Part shown: one piece after another, positions 26,450 to 36,778 of the stretch
Position numbering within the stretch: position 1 is the stretch's first letter
Layout of the letters: each line of letters starts with the position of its first letter
Origin: Pseudomonas mandelii
GTDB lineage: Bacteria > Pseudomonadota > Gammaproteobacteria > Pseudomonadales > Pseudomonadaceae
NCBI RefSeq assembly: GCF_024138395.1
Contig: NZ_JAMYDU010000008.1
Span: 1-64,000 of the forward strand
Reading direction: 5' to 3'
DNA length: 64,000 nt
The notes under the pieces: generated by a model
Database searches by the model: none
Seen by the model: only the letters and a program-made list of their open reading frames with translations
Told to the model about the DNA's origin: nothing
Translations under genes and position numbers: made by a program

Positions 26450-28315
26450 ATGGCCCTACTGCAGATCGCCGAACCCGGCCAAAGTCCTCAACCGCACCAG
26501 CGTCGTCTGGCTGTGGGGATCGACTTGGGCACTACCAATTCGCTGGTCGCTGCGTTGCGCAGTGGTCTTTCCGAGCCTCTGGCCGACGCGCAAGGGCAGG
26601 TCATTCTGCCGTCTGCCGTGCGCTATCACGCCGATCACGTCGAAGTCGGCGAATCGGCCAAGCTGGCCGCCGCGTCCGATCCTTTGAACACTGTGCTGTC
26701 GGTCAAGCGCTTGATGGGTCGTGGTCTGTCCGACGTCAAGCAATTGGGCGATCAGCTGCCGTACCGTTTTGTCGACGGCGAGTCGCACATGCCGTTCATC
26801 GACACGGTGCAAGGCCCGAAAAGCCCGGTCGAAGTTTCCGCCGATATCCTCAAGGTGCTGCGTCAGCGCGCTGAAGCGACCTTGGGTGGCGAATTGGTTG
26901 GCGCGGTAATTACCGTTCCGGCCTATTTCGATGATGCTCAGCGTCAAGCCACCAAGGATGCTGCCAAGCTGGCCGGTCTGAACGTGCTGCGTTTGCTCAA
27001 TGAGCCAACCGCCGCCGCGGTCGCTTACGGTCTGGATCAGCACGCCGAGGGCCTGGTCGCCATTTACGACTTGGGCGGCGGTACATTCGATATTTCGATT
27101 TTGCGCCTGACTGGCGGTGTGTTCGAAGTGCTGGCTACCGGCGGCGACAGCGCCTTGGGTGGCGATGACTTCGATCACGCTATTGCTGGCTGGATCATCG
27201 AGGGCGCCGGTCTGTCGGCCGACCTCGATCCGGGTACGCAACGTAATCTGCTGCAAACCGCCTGTGCAGCCAAAGAAGCCCTGACCAGTCGCTCGTCCGT
27301 CGAAGTTGCTTATGGCGACTGGAAGGCCGAGCTGACCCGTGAAGCCTTCAATGCGCTGATCGAGCCGATGGTTGCTCGCAGCCTGAAAGCCTGCCGCCGC
27401 GCGGTGCGTGATTCCGGCATCGAGCTGGAAGACGTACACGCTGTAGTCATGGTCGGCGGCTCGACTCGCGTGCCTCGCGTCCGCGAAGCCGTTGCGCACG
27501 CTTTCGGTCGTGAACCGCTGACCGAAATCGATCCGGATCAAGTCGTCGCCATCGGTGCCGCGATCCAGGCCGATACCCTGGCCGGCAACAAGCGTGACGG
27601 CGGCGAACTGCTGTTGCTCGACGTGATTCCGTTGTCCCTGGGGCTGGAAACCATGGGTGGCCTGATGGAGAAGGTGATTCCGCGCAACACCACCATCCCC
27701 GTCGCCCGGGCCCAGGACTTCACTACTTATAAAGATGGCCAGTCGGCCATGGCGATCCACGTATTGCAGGGCGAGCGTGAGTTGATCAGCGACTGCCGTT
27801 CCCTGGCGCGCTTCGAATTGCGCGGTATTCCGGCGATGGTGGCTGGCGCGGCGAAGATTCGTGTGACCTTCCAGGTCGACGCCGACGGTCTGCTCAGCGT
27901 CTCGGCCCGCGAATTGGGTTCGGGTGTCGAAGCCAGCATCCAGGTCAAGCCGTCCTACGGCCTGACCGACGGCGAAATCGCCAAAATGCTCAAGGATTCG
28001 TTCCAGCACGCCAACGACGACAAAGTCGCCCGCGTACTGCGTGAGCAGCAAGTCGATGCCCAGCGCCTGATCGAGGCGGTGCAAGGCGCTCTGGAGGTTG
28101 ATGGCGAACGCTTGCTCGACGCCGAAGAGCGCATGGTCATCGAATTGCAGATGCAGGAACTGACCGAATTGATGAAAGGCACCGATGGTTACGCCATCGA
28201 GCAGCAGACCAAGCGTCTGTCGCAGGTGACCGATGCCTTTGCTGCCCGCCGCCTGGACTCGACGGTGAAAGCCGCTCTGGCGGGGCGCAACCTGAATGAA
28301 ATCGAGGATAACTGA
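26450..28315 (+). CDS. hscA: Fe-S specialised Hsp70 chaperone HscA
   Basis: Chaperone of 621 aa that binds the LPPVK loop of IscU and drives cluster release. Hsp70 signatures are present: [13 protein letters not shown] near 24, the ATPase segment [13 protein letters not shown] and [14 protein letters not shown]. The substrate-binding domain spans about 390-500 and a shorter lid follows, as usual for HscA. Its stop overlaps the fdx start (ACTGATG region), which implies coupled translation. Confidence 0.98.
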   Translation: MALLQIAEPGQSPQPHQRRLAVGIDLGTTNSLVAALRSGLSEPLADAQGQVILPSAVRYHADHVEVGESAKLAAASDPLNTVLSVKRLMGRGLSDVKQLGDQLPYRFVDGESHMPFIDTVQGPKSPVEVSADILKVLRQRAEATLGGELVGAVITVPAYFDDAQRQATKDAAKLAGLNVLRLLNEPTAAAVAYGLDQHAEGLVAIYDLGGGTFDISILRLTGGVFEVLATGGDSALGGDDFDHAIAGWIIEGAGLSADLDPGTQRNLLQTACAAKEALTSRSSVEVAYGDWKAELTREAFNALIEPMVARSLKACRRAVRDSGIELEDVHAVVMVGGSTRVPRVREAVAHAFGREPLTEIDPDQVVAIGAAIQADTLAGNKRDGGELLLLDVIPLSLGLETMGGLMEKVIPRNTTIPVARAQDFTTYKDGQSAMAIHVLQGERELISDCRSLARFELRGIPAMVAGAAKIRVTFQVDADGLLSVSARELGSGVEASIQVKPSYGLTDGEIAKMLKDSFQHANDDKVARVLREQQVDAQRLIEAVQGALEVDGERLLDAEERMVIELQMQELTELMKGTDGYAIEQQTKRLSQVTDAFAARRLDSTVKAALAGRNLNEIEDN

Positions 28316-28656
28316 TGCCGCAGGTCATTTTTCTGCCACACGAGAAGTTCTGCCCGGAAGGCATGGTTGTAGAGGCTGAGCCCGGTATTTCCATTCTCGA
28401 ACTGGCCCACGAACACCATATCGAGATGGAAAGCGCCTGTGGCGGCGTCTGCGCTTGCACCACCTGTCACTGCATCGTTCGCGAAGGTTTCGATTCGTTG
28501 GAAGAGGCCGATGAGCTGGAGGAAGACTATCTTGATAAGGCTTGGGGGCTGGAAGCCCAGTCGCGTCTGGCCTGTCAGGCAAAAGTCGGGACTGAAGACC
28601 TGACCGTCGAAATTCCGAAATACTCGCTCAACCATGCGGCCGAAGCACCGCACTGA
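28315..28656 (+). CDS. fdx: [2Fe-2S] ferredoxin of the ISC system
   Basis: Adrenodoxin-type ferredoxin of 113 aa that donates electrons during cluster assembly. The ligands are C42, C48, C51 and C87, as in E. coli Fdx, within ACGGVCACTTCHC and SRLACQAKV. Additional Cys occur at 46 and 53. It overlaps the hscA stop and is followed after 14 bp by iscX. Confidence 0.97.
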   Translation: MPQVIFLPHEKFCPEGMVVEAEPGISILELAHEHHIEMESACGGVCACTTCHCIVREGFDSLEEADELEEDYLDKAWGLEAQSRLACQAKVGTEDLTVEIPKYSLNHAAEAPH

Positions 28657-28670
28657 TTCAAGGAACCGAC

Positions 28671-28871
28671 ATGAGTCTGAAATGGGTTGATGTGCTTGAA
28701 ATCGCGATCCAGCTGGCTGAGTCAAAGCCAGAAGTGGACCCGCGTTACGTGAACTTCGTCGATCTGCACCAATGGGTGCTGGCATTGCCGGAATTCAGTG
28801 ATGATCCGACCCGCGGTGGCGAGAAGGTGCTTGAAGCCATTCAGGCCGCCTGGATCGAAGAAGCAGACTGA
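28671..28871 (+). CDS. iscX: Fe-S assembly protein IscX
   Basis: Small acidic protein of 66 aa (SLKWVDVLEIAIQLAE at the start, Asp/Glu-rich C-terminus). In E. coli it binds IscS and iron and tunes the rate of cluster formation. It closes the isc operon; AAGGAAC precedes ATG 28671. A hairpin at 28905-28932 follows. Confidence 0.95.
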   Translation: MSLKWVDVLEIAIQLAESKPEVDPRYVNFVDLHQWVLALPEFSDDPTRGGEKVLEAIQAAWIEEAD

Positions 28872-28904
28872 ATCTGCACCGTACGCAGTTAGGCAATACC
28901 AAAG

Positions 28905-28932
28905 AACCCGCGTATAATTCGCGGGTTTAATT
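28905..28932 (+). terminator. Terminator of the isc operon
   Basis: AACCCGCG and CGCGGGTT form a perfect 8-bp stem around the loop TATAATT, followed by TAATTTTT. The loop is itself a consensus -10 hexamer and lies 46 bp before the ndk ATG. Confidence 0.7.
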
Positions 28933-28963
28933 TTTCGCAAATTACCGTTTCTGGAGTTACACC

Positions 28964-29389
28964 ATGGCTGTTCAACGTACTTTCTCCATCATCAAGCCTG
29001 ACGCTGTTGCAAAAAACGTTATCGGCGAGATCGTTACCCGTTTCGAAAAAGCTGGCCTGCGCGTTGTAGCTTCGAAAATGAAGCAACTGTCCAAAGCTGA
29101 AGCTGAAGGCTTCTACGCTGAGCACAGCGCTCGTGGTTTCTTCGGTGACCTGGTTGCTTTCATGATCTCCGGTCCGGTTGTCGTTCAGGTTCTGGAAGGC
29201 GAAAACGCTATCGCTCTGAACCGTGAGCTGATGGGCGCTACCAACCCTAAAGAAGCTGCTGCCGGCACCATCCGCGCTGACTTCGCTGATTCCATCGACG
29301 CCAACGCTGTACACGGTTCGGACTCCGAAGCCGCTGCTGCTCGTGAAATCTCGTACTTCTTCGCAGCTACTGAAGTAACCACTCGCTAA
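28964..29389 (+). CDS. ndk: Nucleoside diphosphate kinase
   Basis: Enzyme of 141 aa that equilibrates NTP pools by phosphate transfer through a catalytic His, seen in NAVHGSDS. The N-terminal [18 protein letters not shown] is the family signature. Codon choice is strongly biased (CTG, GAA, GCT), as expected for a highly expressed gene. Its promoter may overlap the isc terminator. rlmN follows after 28 bp. Confidence 0.98.
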   Translation: MAVQRTFSIIKPDAVAKNVIGEIVTRFEKAGLRVVASKMKQLSKAEAEGFYAEHSARGFFGDLVAFMISGPVVVQVLEGENAIALNRELMGATNPKEAAAGTIRADFADSIDANAVHGSDSEAAAAREISYFFAATEVTTR

Positions 29390-29417
29390 GCACTGGCTTA
29401 AGAGTGAAGGTGAATCC

Positions 29418-30566
29418 ATGACTACATCGACTGTAAAAACCAACCTGTTGGGTCTGACTCAACAGGAAATGGAAAAATTCTTCGACTCAATCGGGGAGAA
29501 GCGTTTCCGTGCCGGTCAGGTAATGAAATGGATTCACCACCTTGGCGTTGATGATTTCGACGCCATGACGAACGTCAGCAAGGCCTTGCGCGACAAGCTC
29601 AAGGCCATTGCTGAAGTCCGCGGCCCCGAAGTGGTCAGCGAGGACATCTCCACCGATGGCACCCGTAAGTGGGTGGTGCGCGTGGCGTCCGGTAGCTGCG
29701 TCGAGACCGTGTACATTCCCCAGGGCAAACGCGGCACTCTGTGCGTTTCGTCCCAGGCAGGCTGTGCCCTGGATTGCAGTTTCTGCTCCACCGGCAAGCA
29801 AGGTTTCAACAGCAACCTCACCGCCGCCGAAGTGATCGGTCAGGTGTGGATTGCCAATAAATCGTTCGGCAGCATCCCGGCGACCGCCGACCGTGCCATC
29901 ACCAACGTGGTGATGATGGGCATGGGTGAGCCGCTGCTGAACTTCGACAACGTCGTGGCCGCCATGCATCTGATGATGGATGACCTGGGCTACGGGATCT
30001 CCAAGCGCCGCGTAACCCTGTCTACGTCGGGCGTGGTGCCGATGATCGATGAGCTGTCCAAGCACATCGACGTGTCCCTGGCGTTGTCGCTGCACGCACC
30101 AAACGACGCATTGCGTAACCAATTGGTGCCGATCAACAAGAAGTATCCGCTTAAGATGCTGCTCGAGTCGTGCCAGCGCTACATGTCGTCCCTGGGCGAA
30201 AAGCGCGTGCTGACCATCGAGTACACCTTGCTCAAGGACATCAACGACAAGGTTGAACATGCCGTTGAGATGATCGAGTTGCTCAAGAACATTCCGTGCA
30301 AGATCAACCTGATTCCGTTCAACCCGTTCCCGCATTCCGGTTACGAGCGTCCGAGCAACAACGCGATTCGCCGGTTTCAGGATCAGCTTCACCATGCAGG
30401 TTTCAACGTCACCGTACGCACCACCCGCGGTGAAGACATCGATGCCGCGTGTGGCCAATTGGTAGGGCAGGTGCTGGATCGCACCCGTCGCAGCGAACGT
30501 TATATCGCCGTGCGCGAGTTGAGCGCCGAAAACGATATTGCAGCAAACGCCGCGAACAATAATTAA
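29418..30566 (+). CDS. rlmN: Dual-specificity RNA methyltransferase RlmN
   Basis: Radical-SAM enzyme of 382 aa that makes m2A at 23S rRNA A2503 and tRNA A37. The [4Fe-4S] motif is C116-C120-C123 ([12 protein letters not shown]), and the catalytic C-terminal Cys is in [17 protein letters not shown] precedes ATG 29418. It lies between ndk and pilF in a conserved Pseudomonas order. Confidence 0.97.
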   Translation: MTTSTVKTNLLGLTQQEMEKFFDSIGEKRFRAGQVMKWIHHLGVDDFDAMTNVSKALRDKLKAIAEVRGPEVVSEDISTDGTRKWVVRVASGSCVETVYIPQGKRGTLCVSSQAGCALDCSFCSTGKQGFNSNLTAAEVIGQVWIANKSFGSIPATADRAITNVVMMGMGEPLLNFDNVVAAMHLMMDDLGYGISKRRVTLSTSGVVPMIDELSKHIDVSLALSLHAPNDALRNQLVPINKKYPLKMLLESCQRYMSSLGEKRVLTIEYTLLKDINDKVEHAVEMIELLKNIPCKINLIPFNPFPHSGYERPSNNAIRRFQDQLHHAGFNVTVRTTRGEDIDAACGQLVGQVLDRTRRSERYIAVRELSAENDIAANAANNN

Positions 30567-30578
30567 GAGAGGATCTCT

Positions 30579-31337
30579 ATGTCCCTGCGCTTCGCGCTGC
30601 TTGTGCTGTTGGCCAGCCTCTGTGCTGGTTGTGTCCTGTCGGGCGATTTCAACCCGATGAAGACCAGCAAGGGCCGTGATGAAGCGCGTGCCGCCTATGT
30701 GCAGTTGGGGCTGGGGTATCTGCAGCAGGGCATGACCGAGCGTGCCAAAGTCCCGTTGAAGAAGGCTTTGGATCTGGATAGCTCGGATCCTGATGCCAAC
30801 GCGGCACTGGGGCTGGTGTTCCAGGCAGAGATGGAGCCGGAACTGGCCGATCAGCATTTTCGCAAGGCGCTGTCTTCCCGTCCCGCCGATGCGCGAATCC
30901 TGAATAACTACGGCAGTTTTCTTTTCGAAGAGAAACGTTACAAAGAGGCGTACGAGCGCTTCGAACAGGCCGCCGCCGATACCTTGTATCCTGAGCGTTC
31001 GCGGGTTTTCGAAAACCTGGGCATGACCGCTTCCAGGCTTGGTCAGCGTGATCTGGCTCGCCAGCAACTGGAAAAAGCCCTGCGTTTGAATCGCCAACAG
31101 CCACGTGCATTGCTGGAAATGGCTGAGTTGTCTTACGAAGACAGGCATTATGTGCCCGCGCGTGACTATTACGACCGTTTTAGCCTGCTCACCGAGCAAA
31201 ATGCACGTAGTCTATTGCTCGGCGTTCGGCTGGCAAAAGTGTTCGAAGATCGCGACAAGGCCGCCAGTTTTGGCCTGCAATTAAAACGACTCTATCCCGG
31301 TACGCCGGAATATCAGCAATACCTGTCGGAGCAATGA
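30579..31337 (+). CDS. pilF: Type IV pilus biogenesis lipoprotein PilF (PilW)
   Basis: Outer-membrane lipoprotein of 252 aa that helps PilQ secretin localisation and assembly. The N-terminus has a lipobox SLCAGC with the lipidated C18, followed by about six TPR units (for example AYVQLGLGYLQQGMTERAK). It starts 12 bp after rlmN, and its stop overlaps the rodZ start. The annotation rests on the TPR lipoprotein type and on the conserved position before rodZ-ispG. Confidence 0.93.
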   Translation: MSLRFALLVLLASLCAGCVLSGDFNPMKTSKGRDEARAAYVQLGLGYLQQGMTERAKVPLKKALDLDSSDPDANAALGLVFQAEMEPELADQHFRKALSSRPADARILNNYGSFLFEEKRYKEAYERFEQAAADTLYPERSRVFENLGMTASRLGQRDLARQQLEKALRLNRQQPRALLEMAELSYEDRHYVPARDYYDRFSLLTEQNARSLLLGVRLAKVFEDRDKAASFGLQLKRLYPGTPEYQQYLSEQ

Positions 31338-32377
31338 TGAAAGCGGCGCATCCCGAAGTTGTAGCAGCGAATCGCGTTAACCCCGGTGAGACTTTGCGCC
31401 AGGCCCGCGAAAGCAATGGCTGGTCGCTGGCCGAAGTGGCCCTCAAGCTCAACCTCACCGTTAATTCCCTGAGTAATCTGGAAGCCGGCGCTTTCGACAA
31501 GCTGCCTGGGCACACCTTTGCTCGTGGCTATATTCGCGCGTATGCCAAATTGCTCGGCATGGACCAAACCGTTCTGGTCCAGCAGTTCGACCAATCCACC
31601 GGCACCGACTCCCAAGGCAGCAACGTCCACAGCCTGGGGCGTATCGAAGAGCCGGTTCGGGTTTCCCACACCATTTTGCGAATTGTCAGCCTGCTATTGC
31701 TGCTCGCGGTAATTGGCGGTGGTTTTATCTGGTGGCAGGATCAAACCTCATTGCGCACCAAGGACCTGATCGGTCTGGCTCCGGAACACGTTGAAGTTGA
31801 AGGCGCCGACGGCACCACCCAAATTCACCCATTGGACGAGCCGGAAGACCAGGCCGTTGCACAAGGTCAGGCTGAAGGTGAAACGCCTCTTGCGCTGCCT
31901 CAGGCCGAGACTTCGGCCGAGGAGCCAGTCAGTGCCGAAACGAGCGCAGTGGTTCCAGCGCCAGCGGCTCCAGCAGTAACGCCTGCGTCTGCTGCCCACA
32001 GCACTGCTCCGGTTGTCGCGACACCGACGACACCGGCGACGCCTGCCCCGGCTGTTCCAGCTGTTCCGGCACCGGTTATCACGGCTCCGATTGCCCCGAC
32101 CGTCCCGGCTCCAGTTCCGGCAACTCCGGTGGCTGGCCAAGGCCAGGTTCAACTGCAATTCACCGCCGATTGCTGGACGCAAGTGACCGATGGCACGGGT
32201 AAGGTGCTGTTGAGTGGTCTCAAGCGTAAAGGCGAAAATGTTACCGTCAGCGGCAAACCACCTTTTTCCGTGCGTCTGGGCTTCGCCCGTGGCGCGCAGG
32301 TCAGCTACAACGGGCAGGTAGTTGATGTCGCTCCGTTCACCAGTGGCGAGACTGCTCGCCTGAAGTTGGGTCAATAA
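31334..32377 (+). CDS. rodZ: Cell-shape regulator RodZ
   Basis: Bitopic protein of 347 aa that links MreB to the elongasome. A cytoplasmic Cro-like helix-turn-helix (LRQARESNGWSLAEVALKL, about 20-80) is followed by one membrane span (113-134, ILRIVSLLLLLAVIGGG). A Pro/Ala/Thr-rich periplasmic linker spans about 195-255, and a C-terminal DUF4115 beta domain ends the protein. Two start codons are possible (31334 and 31337); the first overlaps the pilF stop. The linker is low-complexity and probably length-variable between strains. Confidence 0.94.
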   Translation: MMKAAHPEVVAANRVNPGETLRQARESNGWSLAEVALKLNLTVNSLSNLEAGAFDKLPGHTFARGYIRAYAKLLGMDQTVLVQQFDQSTGTDSQGSNVHSLGRIEEPVRVSHTILRIVSLLLLLAVIGGGFIWWQDQTSLRTKDLIGLAPEHVEVEGADGTTQIHPLDEPEDQAVAQGQAEGETPLALPQAETSAEEPVSAETSAVVPAPAAPAVTPASAAHSTAPVVATPTTPATPAPAVPAVPAPVITAPIAPTVPAPVPATPVAGQGQVQLQFTADCWTQVTDGTGKVLLSGLKRKGENVTVSGKPPFSVRLGFARGAQVSYNGQVVDVAPFTSGETARLKLGQ

Positions 32378-32380
32378 GTC

Positions 32381-33490
32381 ATGCACGGCGAATCTCCAAT
32401 CAAACGTCGCGAATCCCGCAAGATCTGGGTCGGTAACGTGCCCGTGGGCGGCGATGCGCCTATCGCTGTGCAGAGCATGACCAACAGCGACACCAATGAC
32501 GTGGCCGCCACCGTGGCCCAGATCAATCGTCTGGAAGCCGCTGGCGTCGATATCGTGCGGGTTTCCGTGCCGGACATGGACGCCGCCGAAGCTTTCGGCA
32601 AGATCAAGCAGTTGGTCAAAGTGCCGTTGGTGGCCGACATCCACTTCGACTACAAGATCGCTTTGCGCGTCGCCGAACTGGGCGTCGATTGCCTGCGGAT
32701 CAACCCGGGCAACATCGGTCGTGAAGACCGCGTGCGTGCGGTGGTCGATGCCGCCCGTGATCGCGGGATTCCGATCCGCATCGGCGTCAACGCCGGTTCC
32801 CTGGAAAAAGACCTGCAAAAGAAATATGGCGAGCCGACTCCCGCTGCACTGGTCGAGTCCGCCTTGCGTCACGTCGAACACCTCGAACGCCTGAATTTCC
32901 AGGACTTCAAGGTCAGCGTGAAAGCCTCCGACGTGTTCATGGCCGTCGCCGCCTACCGCTTGCTGGCCAAGGAAATCGTCCAGCCGCTGCACTTGGGCAT
33001 CACTGAAGCCGGTGGTTTGCGCTCAGGCACAGTGAAATCCGCCGTGGGCCTCGGTATGCTGCTCGCCGAAGGGATTGGCGATACTATTCGCATCTCGTTG
33101 GCGGCCGACCCGGTCGAGGAAGTGAAAGTCGGCTACGACATTCTCAAATCCCTGCACCTGCGTTCCCGTGGCATCAACTTCATCGCCTGCCCGAGTTGCT
33201 CGCGGCAGAACTTCGATGTGGTCAAAACCATGAACGAGCTGGAAGGGCGTCTCGAAGACCTGCTGGTGCCGCTGGATGTCGCGGTGATTGGTTGCGTGGT
33301 CAACGGGCCGGGCGAAGCCAAGGAAGCCCATATCGGCTTGACCGGCGGCACGCCAAACCTGATTTACATCGACGGCAAGCCGGCGCAGAAACTGACGAAT
33401 GACAATCTGGTGGATGAGCTTGAACGCTTGATCCGCCAGAAAGCGGCCGAAAAGGTCGAAGCCGACGCAGCTGTAATCGCTCGCGGCTGA
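32381..33490 (+). CDS. ispG: 4-hydroxy-3-methylbut-2-enyl diphosphate synthase
   Basis: [4Fe-4S] enzyme of 369 aa in the MEP isoprenoid pathway that reduces MEcPP to HMBPP. The cluster ligands are C270 and C273 ([10 protein letters not shown]) and C305 ([10 protein letters not shown]). A TIM barrel occupies the first two thirds. It starts 3 bp after the rodZ stop. Its need for a cluster fits with the isc operon upstream, although the gene order is not itself evidence of co-regulation. Confidence 0.98.
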   Translation: MHGESPIKRRESRKIWVGNVPVGGDAPIAVQSMTNSDTNDVAATVAQINRLEAAGVDIVRVSVPDMDAAEAFGKIKQLVKVPLVADIHFDYKIALRVAELGVDCLRINPGNIGREDRVRAVVDAARDRGIPIRIGVNAGSLEKDLQKKYGEPTPAALVESALRHVEHLERLNFQDFKVSVKASDVFMAVAAYRLLAKEIVQPLHLGITEAGGLRSGTVKSAVGLGMLLAEGIGDTIRISLAADPVEEVKVGYDILKSLHLRSRGINFIACPSCSRQNFDVVKTMNELEGRLEDLLVPLDVAVIGCVVNGPGEAKEAHIGLTGGTPNLIYIDGKPAQKLTNDNLVDELERLIRQKAAEKVEADAAVIARG

Positions 33491-33527
33491 CCCTGACTAA
33501 AGAGCCGAACGAATTTAAGGATTTATA

Positions 33528-34817
33528 GTGAGCAAGTCTCTGCAAGCCATTCGTGGCATGAACGACATCCTGCCCGAACAGACTCCCCTGTGGCGTCATT
33601 TTGAGGGCACCGTCTCGCGTCTGCTGGATAACTATGGTTACAAGCAGATTCGCATGCCGATCGTCGAGTTCACCGAGTTGTTCAAACGCTCCATCGGTGA
33701 AGTGACCGACATCGTCGAAAAAGAGATGTACACCTTCGACGACCGCAACGGCGATTCCCTGACCCTGCGCCCTGAAGGCACGGCGGCCTGCGTGCGTGCG
33801 GTGCTCGAGCACGGCATCACTGGCGGCGGCCAGGTGCAGAAACTCTGGTACATCGGCCCGATGTTCCGTCACGAACGTCCACAGAAAGGCCGTTATCGCC
33901 AGTTCCACCAGATCGGTTGCGAAGTCTTCAACCTCGACGGTCCGGACATCGACGCCGAGCTGATCGTGCTGACCTGGCGTCTGTGGGGCGAGCTGGGTAT
34001 CCGCGATGCGGTCAAGCTCGAACTCAACAGCCTGGGTACCAGCGAGTCCCGTGGTCGTTATCGTGAAGCACTGGTCGAGTACCTGTCCGCCCGCCTGGAT
34101 CAACTGGACGAAGACAGCCAGCGCCGTCTGAAGACCAACCCGCTGCGGGTTCTGGATACCAAGAACCCCGACACTCAAGCGGCATTGGCCGACGCGCCAA
34201 AAATGGCCGACTACCTGGACGAAGAATCCCGCGTGCACTTCGAGGGCCTCAAGGCTCGTCTGGACGCTGCCGGCATTCCTTATGTGATCAACCCGAAGCT
34301 GGTTCGCGGGCTGGATTACTACAGCAAGACCGTTTTCGAATGGGTCACCGACAAGTTGGGCGCCCAGGGCACTGTATGTGCCGGTGGTCGTTACGACGGT
34401 CTGGTGGAGCAGATGGGCGGCAAGCCGACCACCGGCGTTGGCTTCGCCATGGGCATCGAGCGTCTGGTGCTACTGCTTGAAACCCTGGAACAGATTCCCG
34501 AAGAAATCTCCCGTCAGGTCGATGTCTACCTCTGCGCCTTCGGTGAAGCCGCCGAGCTGGCTGGTCTGACCCTGAGCGAGCGTGTTCGTGATCAATTGCC
34601 CAACCTGCGCCTGCAAGTCAATGCCGGTGCCGGTAGCTTCAAAAGCCAGTTCAAGAAAGCCGACAAGAGCGGTGCGCTGTACGCATTGATCCTCGGTGAC
34701 GACGAAATGGCCCAGCAAGTGGTAGGTTTCAAACCCCTGCGTGGCCAGGGCGAACAACAAAGCATTGCCTGGGATGCGCTTGCTGCACACCTGGCCACCT
34801 GCGTCGTGCAGGGTTGA
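33528..34817 (+). CDS. hisS: Histidyl-tRNA synthetase
   Basis: Class II synthetase of 429 aa. Motif 2 appears around [17 protein letters not shown], the His-specific segment as [15 protein letters not shown], and motif 3 as [16 protein letters not shown]. The C-terminal anticodon-binding domain is complete. The start is GTG 33528 (GTGAGCAAGTCTCTG) after AAGGATTTATA. The next gene, yfgM, follows after 40 bp. Confidence 0.98.
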   Translation: MSKSLQAIRGMNDILPEQTPLWRHFEGTVSRLLDNYGYKQIRMPIVEFTELFKRSIGEVTDIVEKEMYTFDDRNGDSLTLRPEGTAACVRAVLEHGITGGGQVQKLWYIGPMFRHERPQKGRYRQFHQIGCEVFNLDGPDIDAELIVLTWRLWGELGIRDAVKLELNSLGTSESRGRYREALVEYLSARLDQLDEDSQRRLKTNPLRVLDTKNPDTQAALADAPKMADYLDEESRVHFEGLKARLDAAGIPYVINPKLVRGLDYYSKTVFEWVTDKLGAQGTVCAGGRYDGLVEQMGGKPTTGVGFAMGIERLVLLLETLEQIPEEISRQVDVYLCAFGEAAELAGLTLSERVRDQLPNLRLQVNAGAGSFKSQFKKADKSGALYALILGDDEMAQQVVGFKPLRGQGEQQSIAWDALAAHLATCVVQG

Positions 34818-34857
34818 AGCTGTCAAACAGCCGATTTAGCGATTAAGGAGTATTGGG

Positions 34858-35499
34858 GTGTCGAGTACCGAAGACGAACATCTGGCGGAGTTGAAGGACT
34901 GGTGGACACGCAACGGCAAGCCTCTGGTCACTGGCGGCCTGTTGGCGCTGGTCATCGTGTTCGGCTGGCAGGCCTTCCAGAAGTATCAGAGCAATCAGTC
35001 GCAAGGCGCCTCGATTCTCTATCAGCAATTGCTCGAAACCACGCTGACGCCTGATGGCAAGCCTGATGCTGCCCGTGTTTCGGACTTGGCTGGCAAGCTC
35101 AACAGCGAGTTCGGCGGCACCGCTTACGCGCAATACGGCAGCCTGTTCGTGGCGAAAGTCGCGGTCGACAGCGCCAAACTGGACGACGCAGCCAGCGAGC
35201 TGAAGGCCATTGTCGACAAACCGGCCAACCCGGCACTCGGCGAAATTGCCCGTCAGCGCCTGGCGCAGGTGCTGGCCGCGCAGAACAAGGTCGATGAAGC
35301 CCTGAAACTGCTTGAAGGCGATGCCGACAAAGCCTTCCTGGCCACTCGCGAAGAACTCAAAGGCGACCTGCTGGTGCAGTTGGGTCGTACCGACGAAGCG
35401 AACACGGCGTATCAAAAAGCCAAGGCGGCACTGTCGGATGAAGCGGCGGTCGGTGGCCTACAAATCAAGCTGGACGACCTGGCCAAAGGGGATGCGTGA
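34858..35499 (+). CDS. yfgM: YfgM-type ancillary SecYEG translocon protein
   Basis: Bitopic inner-membrane protein of 213 aa. A single span (about 20-38, PLVTGGLLALVIVFGWQAF) follows a short cytoplasmic N-terminus, and the periplasmic part is TPR-like. In E. coli YfgM associates with PpiD and SecYEG and assists export of envelope proteins. The start is GTG 34858 with AAGGAG ideally placed. Its end overlaps or abuts the bamB start. Confidence 0.9.
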   Translation: MSSTEDEHLAELKDWWTRNGKPLVTGGLLALVIVFGWQAFQKYQSNQSQGASILYQQLLETTLTPDGKPDAARVSDLAGKLNSEFGGTAYAQYGSLFVAKVAVDSAKLDDAASELKAIVDKPANPALGEIARQRLAQVLAAQNKVDEALKLLEGDADKAFLATREELKGDLLVQLGRTDEANTAYQKAKAALSDEAAVGGLQIKLDDLAKGDA

Positions 35500-35500
35500 C

Positions 35501-36643
35501 GTGATCCGTTGGAAACATGCAGCATTGCTGGCTCTGGCCATATTGGCCGCGGGTTGCAGCAGCAACAGCAAAAAAGAATTGCCACCGGCCGAGTTGACCG
35601 ACTTCAAAGAAGAAGTGGTTCTGCAAAAGCAGTGGAGTCGTTCGATCGGTGACGGTCAGGGCGAAACCTACAACATGCTGGTTCCGGCGATCGATGGCGA
35701 TACTATCTATGCCGGCGACGTCACCGGTGTGGTGATGGGGATGGATCGCAGCAATGGCGATGTCAAATGGAAGAAAGATCTCGAACTGCCTGTCTCCGGC
35801 GCCGTTGGCGTGGGTTACGGTCTGGTCATGATCGGCACGCTCAAGGGCGAAATCGTTGCCCTGGACGCCAGCAGCGGTGAAGAGAAATGGCGCGCTCGCG
35901 TGACCAGTGAAGTCCTCGCGCCGCCAGCCACCAACGGTGACGTGGTTGTGGTTCAGACCCAGGATGACCGTCTGATCGGTCTGGATGCCGCTACCGGCAA
36001 CCAGCGCTGGTTGTATGACAGCACGCCAGCGGTTCTGACCCTGCGCGGCACCAGCGCACCGATCGTCACCAACCGCCTCGCGGTGGCGGGCCTGTCGACT
36101 GGTAAAGTGGTCGCTCTGGATGTTTCCAACGGCGTGCCGGTGTGGGAACAGCGCGTAGCGATTCCACAAGGTCGTTCGGAGCTTGAGCGTGTGGTCGATA
36201 TTGACGGTGGCTTGCTGCTGTCCGGCGGTACACTGTATGTCGCCAGCTACCAGGGTCGTGTCGCGGCACTAGACCTGGAAAGCGGTCGTCAGCTCTGGCA
36301 GCGTGATGCTTCCAGCTATGCCGGCGTTGCTCAGGGTTTTGGCAGTGTCTACGTGAGCCTGTCCGCAGGCACCGTTGAAGGCGTCGACGAACGTTCTACC
36401 ACTGCGTTGTGGAGCAACGATTCGCTGGCCCGCCGTCAACTGTCGGCTCCGGAAGTGTTCTCCAGCTATGTTGCAGTCGGTGATATGGAAGGTTACCTGC
36501 ACCTGCTGAGTCAGGTGGACGGTCGTTTCGTCGGCCGCGAGCGCATCGACAGCGACGGCCTGCGTGCCCGTCCGCTGGTGGTGGGGGACACGATTTATCT
36601 GTATGGCAACAGTGGCAAACTGGAAGCCCTGACCATTAAGTAA
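35501..36643 (+). CDS. bamB: Outer-membrane assembly lipoprotein BamB
   Basis: Lipoprotein of 380 aa in the BAM complex that inserts outer-membrane proteins. The signal peptide ends in the lipobox LAAGC (C19 from this start), followed by an eight-bladed PQQ-like beta-propeller (repeats such as LDATGNQRWLYD and LDLESGRQLWQRD). I choose GTG 35501, 9 bp after AAAGGGG; an in-frame ATG at 35492 would add three residues. It is adjacent to yfgM, so the pair would be translated together. Confidence 0.93.
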   Translation: MIRWKHAALLALAILAAGCSSNSKKELPPAELTDFKEEVVLQKQWSRSIGDGQGETYNMLVPAIDGDTIYAGDVTGVVMGMDRSNGDVKWKKDLELPVSGAVGVGYGLVMIGTLKGEIVALDASSGEEKWRARVTSEVLAPPATNGDVVVVQTQDDRLIGLDAATGNQRWLYDSTPAVLTLRGTSAPIVTNRLAVAGLSTGKVVALDVSNGVPVWEQRVAIPQGRSELERVVDIDGGLLLSGGTLYVASYQGRVAALDLESGRQLWQRDASSYAGVAQGFGSVYVSLSAGTVEGVDERSTTALWSNDSLARRQLSAPEVFSSYVAVGDMEGYLHLLSQVDGRFVGRERIDSDGLRARPLVVGDTIYLYGNSGKLEALTIK

Positions 36644-36778
36644 AGACTATGCTTGGGGTTTAACCCCCAAGCGGCCCCGTTCTGCGGGGCTCGCAGTGCT
36701 TACAGGCGCTGCCCCGAGCACCAGCCGCTGCCTCGCAGCGGCTTTTGTATTTTCTGAAATAACGAAGTGGAGAGCCGC
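36644..36778. other. Intercistronic hairpin-rich gap between bamB and der
   Basis: CTTGGGGTTTAACCCCCAAG (36652-36671) is a near-perfect inverted repeat, followed by GGCCCCG/CGGGGC and a GCTGCctcgCAGC-type stem. No T run follows the first hairpin, so it may attenuate or process the message rather than fully terminate it. der begins with ATG 36779. Confidence 0.5.

Noticed and set aside
26456..28084. A 542-codon antisense frame inside hscA
   Set aside because: hscA is unmistakable on the plus strand; the shadow frame has no family motif or ribosome-binding site.
29487..31199. A 570-codon antisense frame across rlmN and pilF
   Set aside because: It spans two clear genes of the other strand and has low-complexity Gln/His/Arg composition typical of a shadow.
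31930..32130. The Pro/Ala/Thr-rich part of rodZ as a separate repeat element or frameshift
   Set aside because: The frame is continuous, and such linkers are usual in the periplasmic part of RodZ.
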